Under the pieces are notes generated by a model that searched no databases, was not told the origin of the DNA, and was given only the letters and a program-made list of their open reading frames with translations. Below are positions 41,012 to 49,230 of a DNA stretch of 53,369 nucleotides, in pieces (position 1 is the first letter of the stretch; each line of letters starts with the position of its first letter). This DNA comes from Phycisphaerales bacterium (lineage in GTDB: Bacteria > Planctomycetota > Phycisphaerae > Phycisphaerales > UBA1924), in assembly GCA_020846975.1 (NCBI GenBank), contig JADLCX010000004.1, positions 1-53,369 of the forward strand, read 5' to 3'. Both the position numbers and the translations under genes were made by a program.

Positions 41012-42475
41012 CTACTCCCACTCCACCCTCGTCTCGTGCTGCAACTTCCCCCGCACCACCCCACCCCGCCGCGGCAGGGCCTCGAACGCCGCCGCCGCGT
41101 CCATGTGGTCGAGTGTCACGAACCCCATCCCTTTCGCGCGGCGGCCCGAGGGCGCCCGCACCAGCGACAGCGTCACTCCGTGCGGCCCCGCGCGCAGGTT
41201 GTTGACGAAACTGAACCTCGCTCGCACCACCTGCCCCGGTCGAATGTCCAGCAGTTTGTGCCGCCCGCTCTCCTCGTTGAGCGCGGCGCCGAAGAGGTAC
41301 ACGCCCGTTCGGTCCCGCACCCGCAGCACCACATCCGCCTTGGGAATCTCCTCCTCCGCCCGGAACACCGCCTCGATCACCACCGTCTCGCCGAAACTGA
41401 ACCCCGTGCGCGCCTGCCCGGCGCTGTCGAGCAGCCGCACCTCCTCGAACCGCGCATGGCCCGTGCCGTAGCGGCCTGTGAACCCGGCCTCGCCGCCCGC
41501 TTCCGCCGCCGCGGGAGCCTCGGGCGCAAACTCCGTCTCATCCGCGTCATCGTTCGGTTCATCTACCCCCGTTTCGGTCGATTCTGCCGCGCGCGCCGTC
41601 GCCTCGGCGACAGGCTTCGCTTCTACACCCGAGCCCTGCGCGGCGGCCTCGCGGGCCTTCTCCTTTTCCTTCTCCTCCGCCTTCGCCGCCGCGATCGCCT
41701 CGTACTTCGCCACCGTTCTCGCCGATTGCTCGGTCCTCAGCGTGCCGAAGTACCGATCCACCGCCTCCGGCGAGCCGCCGAAGAAGACCGGCTGGCCCTT
41801 CACAAGCAGCAGCCCGTGCCTGCAGATGCTCTTCACGGCATCGGCCGAGTGGCTGACGAACAGCAGCGTCACGCCGCGCCCGAGCAACTGGTGCAGACGC
41901 CCGATGCACCGCTGCTGGAACCCCGCATCGCCCACCGACAGGATCTCGTCGAGGATCAGGATGTCCGGGTCGAGCGAAACGCTCACCGCGAACGCCAGCC
42001 TCGCGTGCATCCCGCTCGAATACACGCTCACCGGTTCGTCCAGAAAATCGCCGATCTCCGCGAACTCCTCGATCTCCGGCAGTTTCTCCTCCATCCCCTT
42101 CCGCGGCACACCCATGATCGCCCCGGACAGGATCGCGTTCTCGCGCCCCGTGAAGTTCGGGTTGAACCCCGAACCCAGTTCCAAGAGCGCGGCCACGCGC
42201 CCGCGGATGCGCACCTCCCCGGTCGTCGGCGCCAGCGTGCCCGCGATGATCTGCATCAGCGTGCTCTTCCCGCTCCCGTTGCGGCCGATGATCCCCACCG
42301 ACTCGCCGGGCATCACGTCGAAACTGACATCCCGCAGAGCCCAGAAGTCCCGCCCCCGCTTGCGCCCCGTCGCCGCCTGCACCAGCCGCTGCGTGGGCGA
42401 CGAAAAAATCTCGTAGCACTTCCCAATCCCGCGCACGCTGATCGCGGGTTCGGCGGTTGTTGCGGACACTGTCAC
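41012..42475 (-). CDS. ABC-type polysaccharide exporter ATPase (Wzt-like)
   Basis: The 487-residue protein has an ABC domain (about 10-255) with Walker A GRNGSGKST (64-72), the signature SVYSSGMHARLAFA, Walker B DPDILILDEIL and switch FVSHS. A Glu/Ala-rich linker (about 260-325) leads to a C-terminal Wzt-type carbohydrate-binding beta domain (GHARFEEVRLLDSAGQ, then FVNNLRAGPHGVTLSL). It powers export of O-antigen-like or teichoic-acid-like polymers with the permease gene that precedes it on the - strand. No glycosyltransferases lie next to it, which is unusual. Confidence 0.93.
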   Translation of the reverse strand: MTVSATTAEPAISVRGIGKCYEIFSSPTQRLVQAATGRKRGRDFWALRDVSFDVMPGESVGIIGRNGSGKSTLMQIIAGTLAPTTGEVRIRGRVAALLELGSGFNPNFTGRENAILSGAIMGVPRKGMEEKLPEIEEFAEIGDFLDEPVSVYSSGMHARLAFAVSVSLDPDILILDEILSVGDAGFQQRCIGRLHQLLGRGVTLLFVSHSADAVKSICRHGLLLVKGQPVFFGGSPEAVDRYFGTLRTEQSARTVAKYEAIAAAKAEEKEKEKAREAAAQGSGVEAKPVAEATARAAESTETGVDEPNDDADETEFAPEAPAAAEAGGEAGFTGRYGTGHARFEEVRLLDSAGQARTGFSFGETVVIEAVFRAEEEIPKADVVLRVRDRTGVYLFGAALNEESGRHKLLDIRPGQVVRARFSFVNNLRAGPHGVTLSLVRAPSGRRAKGMGFVTLDHMDAAAAFEALPRRGGVVRGKLQHETRVEWE

Positions 42476-42496
42476 GCGGCGGCCCCCCCGCTCAAA

Positions 42497-42622
42497 TGCA
42501 GAGGCGCAGAGGACAAGAGGTTTTCGCAGAGATCGCGGAGAAGCGTTTTCTCTTGAAACAAGGCTCTCTCTCCGCGTCCTCCGCGTGATCCTCGGCGCCC
42601 CTCTGCGCCCCCTGTCTCTCTG
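42497..42622. repeat. Imperfect inverted repeat built from CGCAGAG/CGCGGAG units
   Basis: The left arm (GCAGAGGCGCAGAGG, then CGCAGAGATCGCGGAGAA) faces a right arm made of the complementary units (CTCCGCGTCCTCCGCGTG, then CCTCTGCGCC). Together they could fold into a long imperfect hairpin. It occupies nearly all the space between the permease and the ATPase genes. Possibly a dispersed MITE-like or structured intergenic element. Confidence 0.55.
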
Positions 42623-42628
42623 AACACT

Positions 42629-43513
42629 TCAGATGACATCGCTCAACCCCCTCCTCGCCCGCATGAACACCGCGTACCCCGCCTGCATCAGCGCCAGCGA
42701 ACCCGCCAGCATCACGCCCCACGCCCCCCAGTCCGGCATCCGGCCCCAGAGCATCACCGCCCGCGAGTTCTCGATCACGATCGCCACCGGGTTCAGCATG
42801 TACAGCCCGCGCCACGATTCCGGGATGCGCTCCACCGGGTAGAACACCGGCGTCAGGAACATCGAGAGCTGCGTCAGCACCAGCGTCACGTGCCGCACAT
42901 CCCGCACATACACCCCCAGCGCGGCCAGTATCCAACCGATCCCCAGGCACATCGGCGCCAGCGGCAGCGCGACCACCGGCAGCAGCAGCGCGGTCACCGG
43001 CACCGTCCCCGTGATCGCCACCTGCACCGCCAGCAGGCACGCGACCGCCGCGATCGGATAGACCAGCGACGACAGCACCGCCACCACGGGCAGGATCTCG
43101 ACCGGGAACACCACGCGCTTCACGAGGTTGGACCGCGAGGCGACCACGTTCGGCGCTCGGTTCACGCACTCGCTGAAGAAATGGAACAGCGCGTGGCCCA
43201 GGAAGAACGGCAGCACGAACGCCCCGCTCACCCCGCCGCCCCCCGCGCCGCCCATGTTCGTCTTGGCCGCCTCCTCCCACCGGCTGTGGAACACGTACCC
43301 GAACACGAACGTGTAGATCGCCAGCGACAGCAGCGGGTTCACGACGTTCCACGCCGCGCCCAGGTACGCGCCCTTGTGCCGCTCCATCACCTCGCGCCGC
43401 GCGAACTGACCGATCAGCTCACGGTGCCGAACCAGTGTCCCCGCCACCAGCGAGGGCCGCAAAAACGCTGAAACCGGCGTCGCGACGGAACTTCGAACGA
43501 TCAACTCGGCCAT
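42629..43513 (-). CDS. ABC-2 polysaccharide export permease (Wzm-like)
   Basis: The 294-residue protein begins MAELIVRSSV. The amphipathic segment HRELIGQFARREVMERHKGA precedes the first helix, with LGAAWNVVNPLLSLAIYTFV (about 57-76). Six membrane segments follow, with LAPMCLGIGWILAALGVYVRD and FLTPVFYPVERIPESWRGLY typical of the Wzm/TagG family. A Gly-rich loop near 105-118 is unusual. ATG 43513 lies 7 bases after the NRDE gene's stop. Works with the Wzt-like ATPase. Confidence 0.93.
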   Translation of the reverse strand: MAELIVRSSVATPVSAFLRPSLVAGTLVRHRELIGQFARREVMERHKGAYLGAAWNVVNPLLSLAIYTFVFGYVFHSRWEEAAKTNMGGAGGGGVSGAFVLPFFLGHALFHFFSECVNRAPNVVASRSNLVKRVVFPVEILPVVAVLSSLVYPIAAVACLLAVQVAITGTVPVTALLLPVVALPLAPMCLGIGWILAALGVYVRDVRHVTLVLTQLSMFLTPVFYPVERIPESWRGLYMLNPVAIVIENSRAVMLWGRMPDWGAWGVMLAGSLALMQAGYAVFMRARRGLSDVI

Positions 43514-43520
43514 TCGGCGA

Positions 43521-44396
43521 CTAGGGTACGCCGCCCCGCACGGTCCCGCCGCGCTCAACGCAGCCCGGGTGCAGTCCAACGACCGCGGCCCCGGAGCACG
43601 CTCGCCCCGCGCCGCCCGACTCTTGCAGGACGCTTCCGGCCTCGCCAACCGCCTCGTACTTCATGTCGAGACGTGCCGATCCATCGACCGCGCACGCGAC
43701 CTCGATCGTCGTGATCGACACCGTGCTCGCATCCGCGCGCCGCATGAGCACGCTGATCTCCGGACGCCGCGCCCACACATGCCGATGGAACCTATCCTGA
43801 ACCTCCCGACGCGATCCGGGTCCGGCCATCATCGCGTCGAACAACCCCAGCCGCGGCAGGACCCTCGCATCGCCGAGCCCCGAACTGACCGCACAGAACG
43901 GACCCCCACCGCGCGTTCGCCTCACCACCGAGCGCCCGTCCCACGACAGCGTTTCGATTCTCACTTCGCCGTCGCGGTCGTGATCCAACCCCACCGCGAG
44001 CAGCGTGAAAGGCGCAAACGCTTCCAGTTCCATCCGCTCGGCCAGGTCACCCACCGCCGCCGCGGCGCGCAACCCCCGGGCCAGGATGCCCGGGATGATC
44101 GCCCCGCGAGAGAGCAGCCGATCCGCCGGAGGGAGCGCGGGATACGGCCGCGGATTGCCGTTGAGCAGGCACAGCGTCAGGCCGGCCGACGTTGACGCGA
44201 TCCACGTCCCACCCGCGCGCGAATCGGTCGGGTACAGCGCGCGAACACCCCCCTCGCCCAGTTCGTGCCATCGCGGCGGGTGCGCGGCGGGCCTATCCCG
44301 CTGTTCGTCGCGGTTGGTGACCAGCCGATACCCACGCAGCGGAGCCTCACCCCGCCGCGCAGCCCATCGAACCGGCATGACCGACACCGTGCACAT
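43521..44396 (-). CDS. NRDE/TANGO2-like family protein
   Basis: The 291-residue protein starts MCTVSVMPV with Cys2 as in the family's N-terminal pattern (MC.....), and has RLVTNRDEQRDRPAAHPP (the NRDE motif, residues about 25-42). GGTWIAST and LCLLNGNPRP follow. The bacterial family has no settled function; eukaryotic TANGO2 is linked to heme or lipid handling. Seven bases separate its stop from the permease start, so it may be co-transcribed with the exporter. Confidence 0.87.
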   Translation of the reverse strand: MCTVSVMPVRWAARRGEAPLRGYRLVTNRDEQRDRPAAHPPRWHELGEGGVRALYPTDSRAGGTWIASTSAGLTLCLLNGNPRPYPALPPADRLLSRGAIIPGILARGLRAAAAVGDLAERMELEAFAPFTLLAVGLDHDRDGEVRIETLSWDGRSVVRRTRGGGPFCAVSSGLGDARVLPRLGLFDAMMAGPGSRREVQDRFHRHVWARRPEISVLMRRADASTVSITTIEVACAVDGSARLDMKYEAVGEAGSVLQESGGAGRACSGAAVVGLHPGCVERGGTVRGGVP

Positions 44397-44420
44397 GGGC
44401 CTTGTCTTCCTGATCCCTGC

Positions 44421-45011
44421 TTACTGCCTGCCGCTTCCTGCCCCACCCCACACCGTCGCCGGCGCAAGCCCCAGTTCATCCGGCGCGGCAACGCCGAAAC
44501 TCGATGCGATCACTCGCATCATCGCATGATGGTGCAGCGCGTGGTGCGTGGCAAACGCCAACTCGCGCCCGAACGTGGTCGGCAGGTCGATGGTCCGGCC
44601 ATCCCGAGCAACCATCACCCGCACGCTCACCGGCTCTTCCATCGCATCCTGACCGATCCGCATCACCCCGGAGCGAACCTCCGCGATCGCCGCGGCGGCC
44701 GCCGCCCGCGAGGTCTCGATCGGCCCCCCACGCTCCCGGTGGTCGTAGTCGATGAGCGCATCATCCTCATCATCAACCCCATCGCCCCCGCGCCCCAGAA
44801 TCGCCGAAAAATGATCGAGCAAATGCCGCACATGCTTGCCGATCGTCCCGCCGTGCGCGATCGCGCACGGACGCGAGTACGACACCTCATCGAGCGACTC
44901 GACAAACGCGCCGGTCTGCGCGAGCAGTTCATCCGCCGCGACGACGCACTCGTGCACGACCGCCTGGTCCGAATCCTGTCCGTCGCAGCACCCACATCCG
45001 CATGAGTTCAT
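44421..45011 (-). CDS. DinB-like four-helix protein with an N-terminal Cys cluster
   Basis: The 196-residue protein begins MNSCGCGCCDGQ, a cluster of four cysteines. A DinB-like helical bundle follows with spaced histidines, GGTIGKHVRHLLDHF and FATHHALHHHAMMRVI, that would form the metal triad of this superfamily. DinB-like enzymes include metal-dependent thiol transferases. The Cys cluster may bind a separate metal. I chose ATG 45011; an upstream in-frame start at 45056 is possible. It lies 24 bases upstream of the NRDE gene. Confidence 0.82.
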   Translation of the reverse strand: MNSCGCGCCDGQDSDQAVVHECVVAADELLAQTGAFVESLDEVSYSRPCAIAHGGTIGKHVRHLLDHFSAILGRGGDGVDDEDDALIDYDHRERGGPIETSRAAAAAAIAEVRSGVMRIGQDAMEEPVSVRVMVARDGRTIDLPTTFGRELAFATHHALHHHAMMRVIASSFGVAAPDELGLAPATVWGGAGSGRQ

Positions 45012-45256
45012 CGTCGCCGCCCTCAATTCCTCAAGAGTCCTCACTCGGCCTTGCACCCGAAGCGCGCCAGCCGCCTTCCACGTCCCGATCGCGAGTCTAC
45101 CGCCTCTGATGCCGCGCTCGGCCAGAGGTCACCATCCACACGCGCGCAAATCCCCGAGCGCTCCGACCCGAGCACCCCCACATAGCAATCACTAACTTAT
45201 CGCGACCCAATCAGCCGGCGCGCCGGATCCAAGTCGGACAGTTCAGTTTGCAGACT

Positions 45257-45270
45257 GTTCCGCGCGGAAC
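45257..45270. repeat. Perfect 14-bp palindrome GTTCCGCGCGGAAC
   Basis: It lies just past the stop of the GH3-family gene (45272). It is part of TTGCAGACTGTTCCGCG (45248-45264), which recurs inverted with one mismatch at 47825-47841, upstream of the alpha/beta hydrolase gene. It could be a regulator site or a transcript end. Confidence 0.4.
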
Positions 45271-45271
45271 A

Positions 45272-46939
45272 TCAGCCCCTCGCCGCGGCCACGACCTCGC
45301 TCAGAATGTCCCGGTGATTCGCGCACCGCGGACACTTGTGCTGCCCGCCCAGTTTGCCCTTCCGCGTCAGCCAAGCGTGAAACGCGCCGACAGGAAGCGG
45401 CGTGATCGTCGGCGGGGCCATGCCGACATCGTCGGTCCGCTTGGTCGTGTAATCGACGTTCTGCGCCTTGAGCGCGCGGTCGAACTCGTCCCGGAATCCC
45501 CGCATGAGACCGGGATCGACTGTCTTGTTCTCGACTTCGACCGCCAGTTCGAGCCCCGCGCGCGAGGTCGGACCGGGATAGACCGGCGCGGCCGTGAACT
45601 CGCCGATCACCAGGCCGGTGTTCGCCGCCGCGGCGGCGACGGCGTTCTCGATGTGCTCGACGATCAGGTTCTCGCCGAAGGCGTTGATGAAGTGCTTGTG
45701 GCGGCCGACGATGCGGAGGCGGCACGGCCCTTCTCCGCCGCGGCCGGAGAGGTCGGCGGGGATCGTGTCGAACTCGACGACATCGCCGATGATGTACCGC
45801 CAGAGGCCGGCGCACGTGGACATCACAACGACGTACCGTTGCCCCTTCTCGACTTCCCAGCACGCGCGCGCGCGTGCGTTGGGCGTGTCGATCTCTTCGA
45901 GCGGGACGAACTCGTAGAAGTTGCCTATGTCGGTGAGCAGGCGCAGGCCGGGGTTTCCGCGCGTGTCCTGCATGGCGATGAAGCCTTCGCTGGCCGGGTA
46001 CAGCTCGAGACGGTACGGGATGTCATCGCCGTCGGCGCGCCCCGAGTACATCTGGCGGACGCGCGGCTCGAAGGGCGCGTACTTGACGCCCCCGTGCACA
46101 AAGAGCGTGAGGTTCTTCCAGACATCGCGCACGCCTTCGGCGCGCGCGCCCCGCTCGCGCGCGAGCTGCACGACGCGCTCCATGAGCACGATCGCCCAGC
46201 TCGGCATGCCGTTGATCATGCGGATGTCCATGTCGACGCACGCGCGGGCCATCGCCTCGATCTTGCTCGGCCAGTGGTTCATCAGCGCGATGTCGGGGCC
46301 CGGTGCGTAGATCTCGCTGATCGGCCAGCGGATGAGCGGCGTCACGAGGCCGGAGAGGTCGCCGGTGCGGATTCCGTGGCGGTTGGTGGAGAGGTCGGTC
46401 GAACCGCCGAGGAACAGGGCCTTGCCGCGCGTGATGCTCGACAGGTTGACGCCGAACCTCATCGCGTTCGCGAAGATGTCGAGGGCGGCGAGGTAGTTGG
46501 ACCGCATCATCGCCTTCGAGACGGGGATGAACTTGTCGCCGGCGGTGGTGCCGGAGGTCTGCGCGAAGTCCATGACCAGGCCGGGCCAGAGGACATCGGG
46601 CCGGCCCTGTTCACGCATCTGTTCGATCGACTCGCGGAAGGCGTACCAGTCGGCGATGGGCACGGCGGCGCGGTAGGCGGCCAGGAGTTGATCGTCCGGG
46701 AGTCGCGCCAGGCGCGTGAAATCGTGGGCCGCGCCGAAAGTTGTCGGCGATGCGAGCCGGAGCAGGCGTCGCAACTGGCGGAGTTGGATTCGCGCTGAGG
46801 AGGCCGTCCAAAGAGATTGATCGTCCAGCCGGGCGCTGCGTCGGGCGAGGCGGATCTCAAGAGCACGACCGACCAGGCCGGTCCACTTCGGATTGCGGGT
46901 TGAAGAGTCCGGCGCGGCGATAGGCGGTTGAGCCGACAT
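45272..46939 (-). CDS. GH3-family acyl-adenylate-forming enzyme
   Basis: The 555-residue protein resembles the GH3 family, which adenylates carboxylic acids and conjugates them to amino acids in plants; the bacterial substrates are unknown. The phosphate-binding motif FAQTSGTTAGDKFIPVS is at about 124-140. The family core continues with INGMPSWAIVLMERV and LYPASEGFIAMQD. YIIGDVVEF corresponds to the YRxGD region, and HKHFINAFGENLIVEHIENA marks the hinge. The gene is 10 bases downstream of the alpha/beta hydrolase gene, suggesting a two-gene operon. Confidence 0.9.
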   Translation of the reverse strand: MSAQPPIAAPDSSTRNPKWTGLVGRALEIRLARRSARLDDQSLWTASSARIQLRQLRRLLRLASPTTFGAAHDFTRLARLPDDQLLAAYRAAVPIADWYAFRESIEQMREQGRPDVLWPGLVMDFAQTSGTTAGDKFIPVSKAMMRSNYLAALDIFANAMRFGVNLSSITRGKALFLGGSTDLSTNRHGIRTGDLSGLVTPLIRWPISEIYAPGPDIALMNHWPSKIEAMARACVDMDIRMINGMPSWAIVLMERVVQLARERGARAEGVRDVWKNLTLFVHGGVKYAPFEPRVRQMYSGRADGDDIPYRLELYPASEGFIAMQDTRGNPGLRLLTDIGNFYEFVPLEEIDTPNARARACWEVEKGQRYVVVMSTCAGLWRYIIGDVVEFDTIPADLSGRGGEGPCRLRIVGRHKHFINAFGENLIVEHIENAVAAAAANTGLVIGEFTAAPVYPGPTSRAGLELAVEVENKTVDPGLMRGFRDEFDRALKAQNVDYTTKRTDDVGMAPPTITPLPVGAFHAWLTRKGKLGGQHKCPRCANHRDILSEVVAAARG

Positions 46940-46949
46940 GCTGCGAAGT

Positions 46950-47810
46950 CTATCGCGTGCCGTTCACGAGACGGGCGGATTGGCCGCCCTTGAGACCCCG
47001 CGCGAAGCGCAGGAGCGCCTCGGCGAACTGGTCGGGCCGCTCCATCATCGGCGCGTGGCCGCAGTTGTCGAGCCACTCCATCGTGGAGTTGCGGATCATG
47101 CGATTGAACCCTTCGCCGGCTTCGGGCGGGGTAACGATGTCCTGTCGGCCCCAGATCAGGAGCGTGGGCTGGGCGATCTGGCCGATGCGTTCGCCGAGGT
47201 GGTCGCGCTTGGCGGACTTGCTGAGCCTGATCATCGCCCGCGCACAGGCCTTGTCGGAGAGCTCGGCGTGGGCACGATCGATGTCGGCCTCGCGCATCTT
47301 CGACTTGTCGTAGAAGAGCTCGCCGATCTTGCGGGTGAGCCACTCGCGGCTGGGGCGGTGCTCGGGCCGATCGACCATGGTCTTCTCGATCAGTCCGCTC
47401 GAGCCGGCGAGCACGAGCCCATCGACCAGCGGGGCGTGCTCGAGCGCGATGCGCAACGCGACGTGGCCGCCGAAGGAGTTGCCGACGAGGATGGCCGGTT
47501 CGCGGAAGCGCTCGGAGAGGAACTGCGCGGTGAGGCGCGTCGCGCCGTGGATCGAGCAATCGTCGCCGCGAAGGCGGAGCAGGGGCAGCTCGAACAGCAC
47601 GCAGCGCGTCTGGTGGGCGATGCGATCGACCACACCCTCCCAGTGCTCGTTGAGCCCGACGAGTCCGTGGAGAAACACGATGGGCGTGCCAGTCGCCTCG
47701 CCGATCTCGATCACGGTGGCCTCCAACTCGCTCCCCGGTGAAGGGATGCGCCACATCGTGCGGGCTCGAACAGGTGCGGATGGGGTTGGGGTCGTGGCCG
47801 CCGTCAACAT
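46950..47810 (-). CDS. Alpha/beta hydrolase
   Basis: The 286-residue enzyme has FLHGLVG (oxyanion region, about 46-52). The nucleophile Ser112 is in VGNSFGGH, Asp224 in WGRQDIVTPP and His252 in NCGHAPMMERP, a complete triad. It belongs to the meta-cleavage-product-hydrolase/haloperoxidase-like group. Pairing with the GH3 gene suggests that one makes and the other cleaves an acyl conjugate, but this is inference. CCGGAG precedes the ATG. Confidence 0.9.
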   Translation of the reverse strand: MLTAATTPTPSAPVRARTMWRIPSPGSELEATVIEIGEATGTPIVFLHGLVGLNEHWEGVVDRIAHQTRCVLFELPLLRLRGDDCSIHGATRLTAQFLSERFREPAILVGNSFGGHVALRIALEHAPLVDGLVLAGSSGLIEKTMVDRPEHRPSREWLTRKIGELFYDKSKMREADIDRAHAELSDKACARAMIRLSKSAKRDHLGERIGQIAQPTLLIWGRQDIVTPPEAGEGFNRMIRNSTMEWLDNCGHAPMMERPDQFAEALLRFARGLKGGQSARLVNGTR

Positions 47811-47993
47811 GTGCTCCGGGGGAACGCGAAACAGTCTGCAAGCACCGATCCCGGCCGGGTTGGCGGGACGGAGGGCTTCTCTGTGAGCAAGGATGATATC
47901 GCCGTTCGGCTAGCCGGCACGAACCGAACGAATTGCTATCAGAATTCTCACCCCTTGGACTGAACGTGGGGCGACTGGCACCGGATCCCGAGT

Positions 47994-48416
47994 TCACCAG
48001 ATCAGCACCAACATGGCGGCGAGCAGAACGATGCCGGCCGCACCGAGCACAAACAACCTGGCCAGCCGACGGACACGCGGGGGGTCGAACGGTTCATTGA
48101 ACAGGGGCAACTCGATTCCGAGGTTGATGGTGCCACATTCGGGGCAGGTGATTTCGAGCGTTTCCTGCGGCGGAAGGTCCTTCAACGGATAGCCGCAGGC
48201 GGCGCACTCCGGCATGACCCGGGTGGTGCCCAGGTCTTGGCGAACCGGGCGCGAGCCGGGGTTCACTTCGAGCACCAGATGGCCCCTGGCGACGAGCCCG
48301 GCCGCGGCGGACTCACGATCCGCAGCGCGAATCAACACCTTCCAAGTGCCCTTGACCGGGGGCGGCGCGGCGACTCGTACGGTGAAGAGTTGCTCGTTGG
48401 GCGGCTGAGCGGTCAT
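47994..48416 (-). CDS. Zinc-ribbon protein with C-terminal membrane helix
   Basis: The 140-residue protein has an N-terminal alpha/beta segment (GTWKVLIRAADRESAAAGLV). A zinc ribbon reads CAACGYPL ... ITCPECGTIN (two CxxC pairs about 20 residues apart). One C-terminal membrane helix spans about residues 120-139. Its ATG overlaps the stop of the upstream gene, which encodes a related protein. No family name is known to me. Confidence 0.78.
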   Translation of the reverse strand: MTAQPPNEQLFTVRVAAPPPVKGTWKVLIRAADRESAAAGLVARGHLVLEVNPGSRPVRQDLGTTRVMPECAACGYPLKDLPPQETLEITCPECGTINLGIELPLFNEPFDPPRVRRLARLFVLGAAGIVLLAAMLVLIW

Positions 48417-48880
48417 GCGGATGCGGGTGGCGAGGAGGCGATCATCCTTCGGAGCGCGTTCAGTCTCGGCTTGCGTGCGTAGAGAGCATGGCATCCGCCG
48501 CACTCCGGGCACAGGATGCGACCTCGCACCATCGCCAAGCCGTCGAGAGCGTATCCGCAGTTGACGCATCGATCGGCGCGCCGCCAGCCTTGCCAGCGGT
48601 CGAGCCACTTGTTGATTCTCACCCGTGCATCGCGCGGAAAGGCGTTTCGGACACGATGTCCCGCTCCGTGCGCCTGTTCGACGGCGTGCTCGGGCGAGTC
48701 GGCGAGCACCAGCAGCTTGTACGTCTCATCATCTTGAACGCCGAAGCACATGACGGTGTACGCATCGAGGCTCTCGACCGGGAGGCTGGCGGGCTTCGAA
48801 CAGCCTGACCGCGACGGGCCGCATCGGCCCGGGTCGATGATTCGAGCACTCAGCCGACCGTAGTTCTTCCAGCGGTCCAT
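48413..48880 (-). CDS. Zinc-ribbon protein related to its downstream neighbour
   Basis: The 155-residue protein has the segment DETYKLLVLADSPEHAVEQA, similar in layout to GTWKVLIRAADRESAAAGLV of the next gene. Its own zinc ribbon reads CVNCGYALDGL ... ILCPECGG. A basic tail RLNALRRMIASS replaces the membrane helix. The stop overlaps the ATG of 47994-48416, so the two are translationally coupled and probably form a complex. I chose ATG 48880; an upstream frame is open but not similar. Confidence 0.75.
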   Translation of the reverse strand: MDRWKNYGRLSARIIDPGRCGPSRSGCSKPASLPVESLDAYTVMCFGVQDDETYKLLVLADSPEHAVEQAHGAGHRVRNAFPRDARVRINKWLDRWQGWRRADRCVNCGYALDGLAMVRGRILCPECGGCHALYARKPRLNALRRMIASSPPASA

Positions 48881-48941
48881 GCCGGTTGTACCGGCGTCCG
48901 GAACGCCGGTTGTCGGTTCGCGGGGGATCAATCGGGCGAGG

Positions 48942-49187
48942 TCAACGCTGGCCGAAGTACGCGGCGAGATAGTCGAACAGGTCCTGCACGCTGACGGCGC
49001 CGGAGCGGTTGGAGTCGGGCCGGAAGTCACCGGCAAAGCGGGCCGCGAGGTAGTCGAAGAGGTCCTGGATGCTGATCAGCCCGGAGTTGTTGAAGTCGGC
49101 CAGCAGGCAGAGGCCCGACCGTTCGCAGCCGGTGCCGACGCCGCGGGATTGTGCCCGCATGGGCCAGAAAGCCGGGCACGGCGGCAC
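48942..49187 (-). pseudogene. Orphan dockerin-like tail
   Basis: The 81-residue frame has DFNNSGLISIQDLFDYLAAR and SNRSGAVSVQDLFDYLAAYF, a complete two-part dockerin-like module ending GQR. The N-terminal 25 residues lack a signal peptide, and the upstream DNA is occupied by the divergent ffh. It is therefore probably the surviving tail of a larger secreted protein. A functional free dockerin cannot be excluded. Confidence 0.6.
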
Positions 49188-49230
49188 GAGTTCGAGCCCT
49201 CACCAACCCCTCACCCGGCTAAACTCCGGC

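Noticed and set aside
45248..46798. Long + strand open frame opposite the GH3-family gene
   Set aside because: Antisense shadow rich in Arg, Asp and Val; the GH3 frame carries the family motifs.
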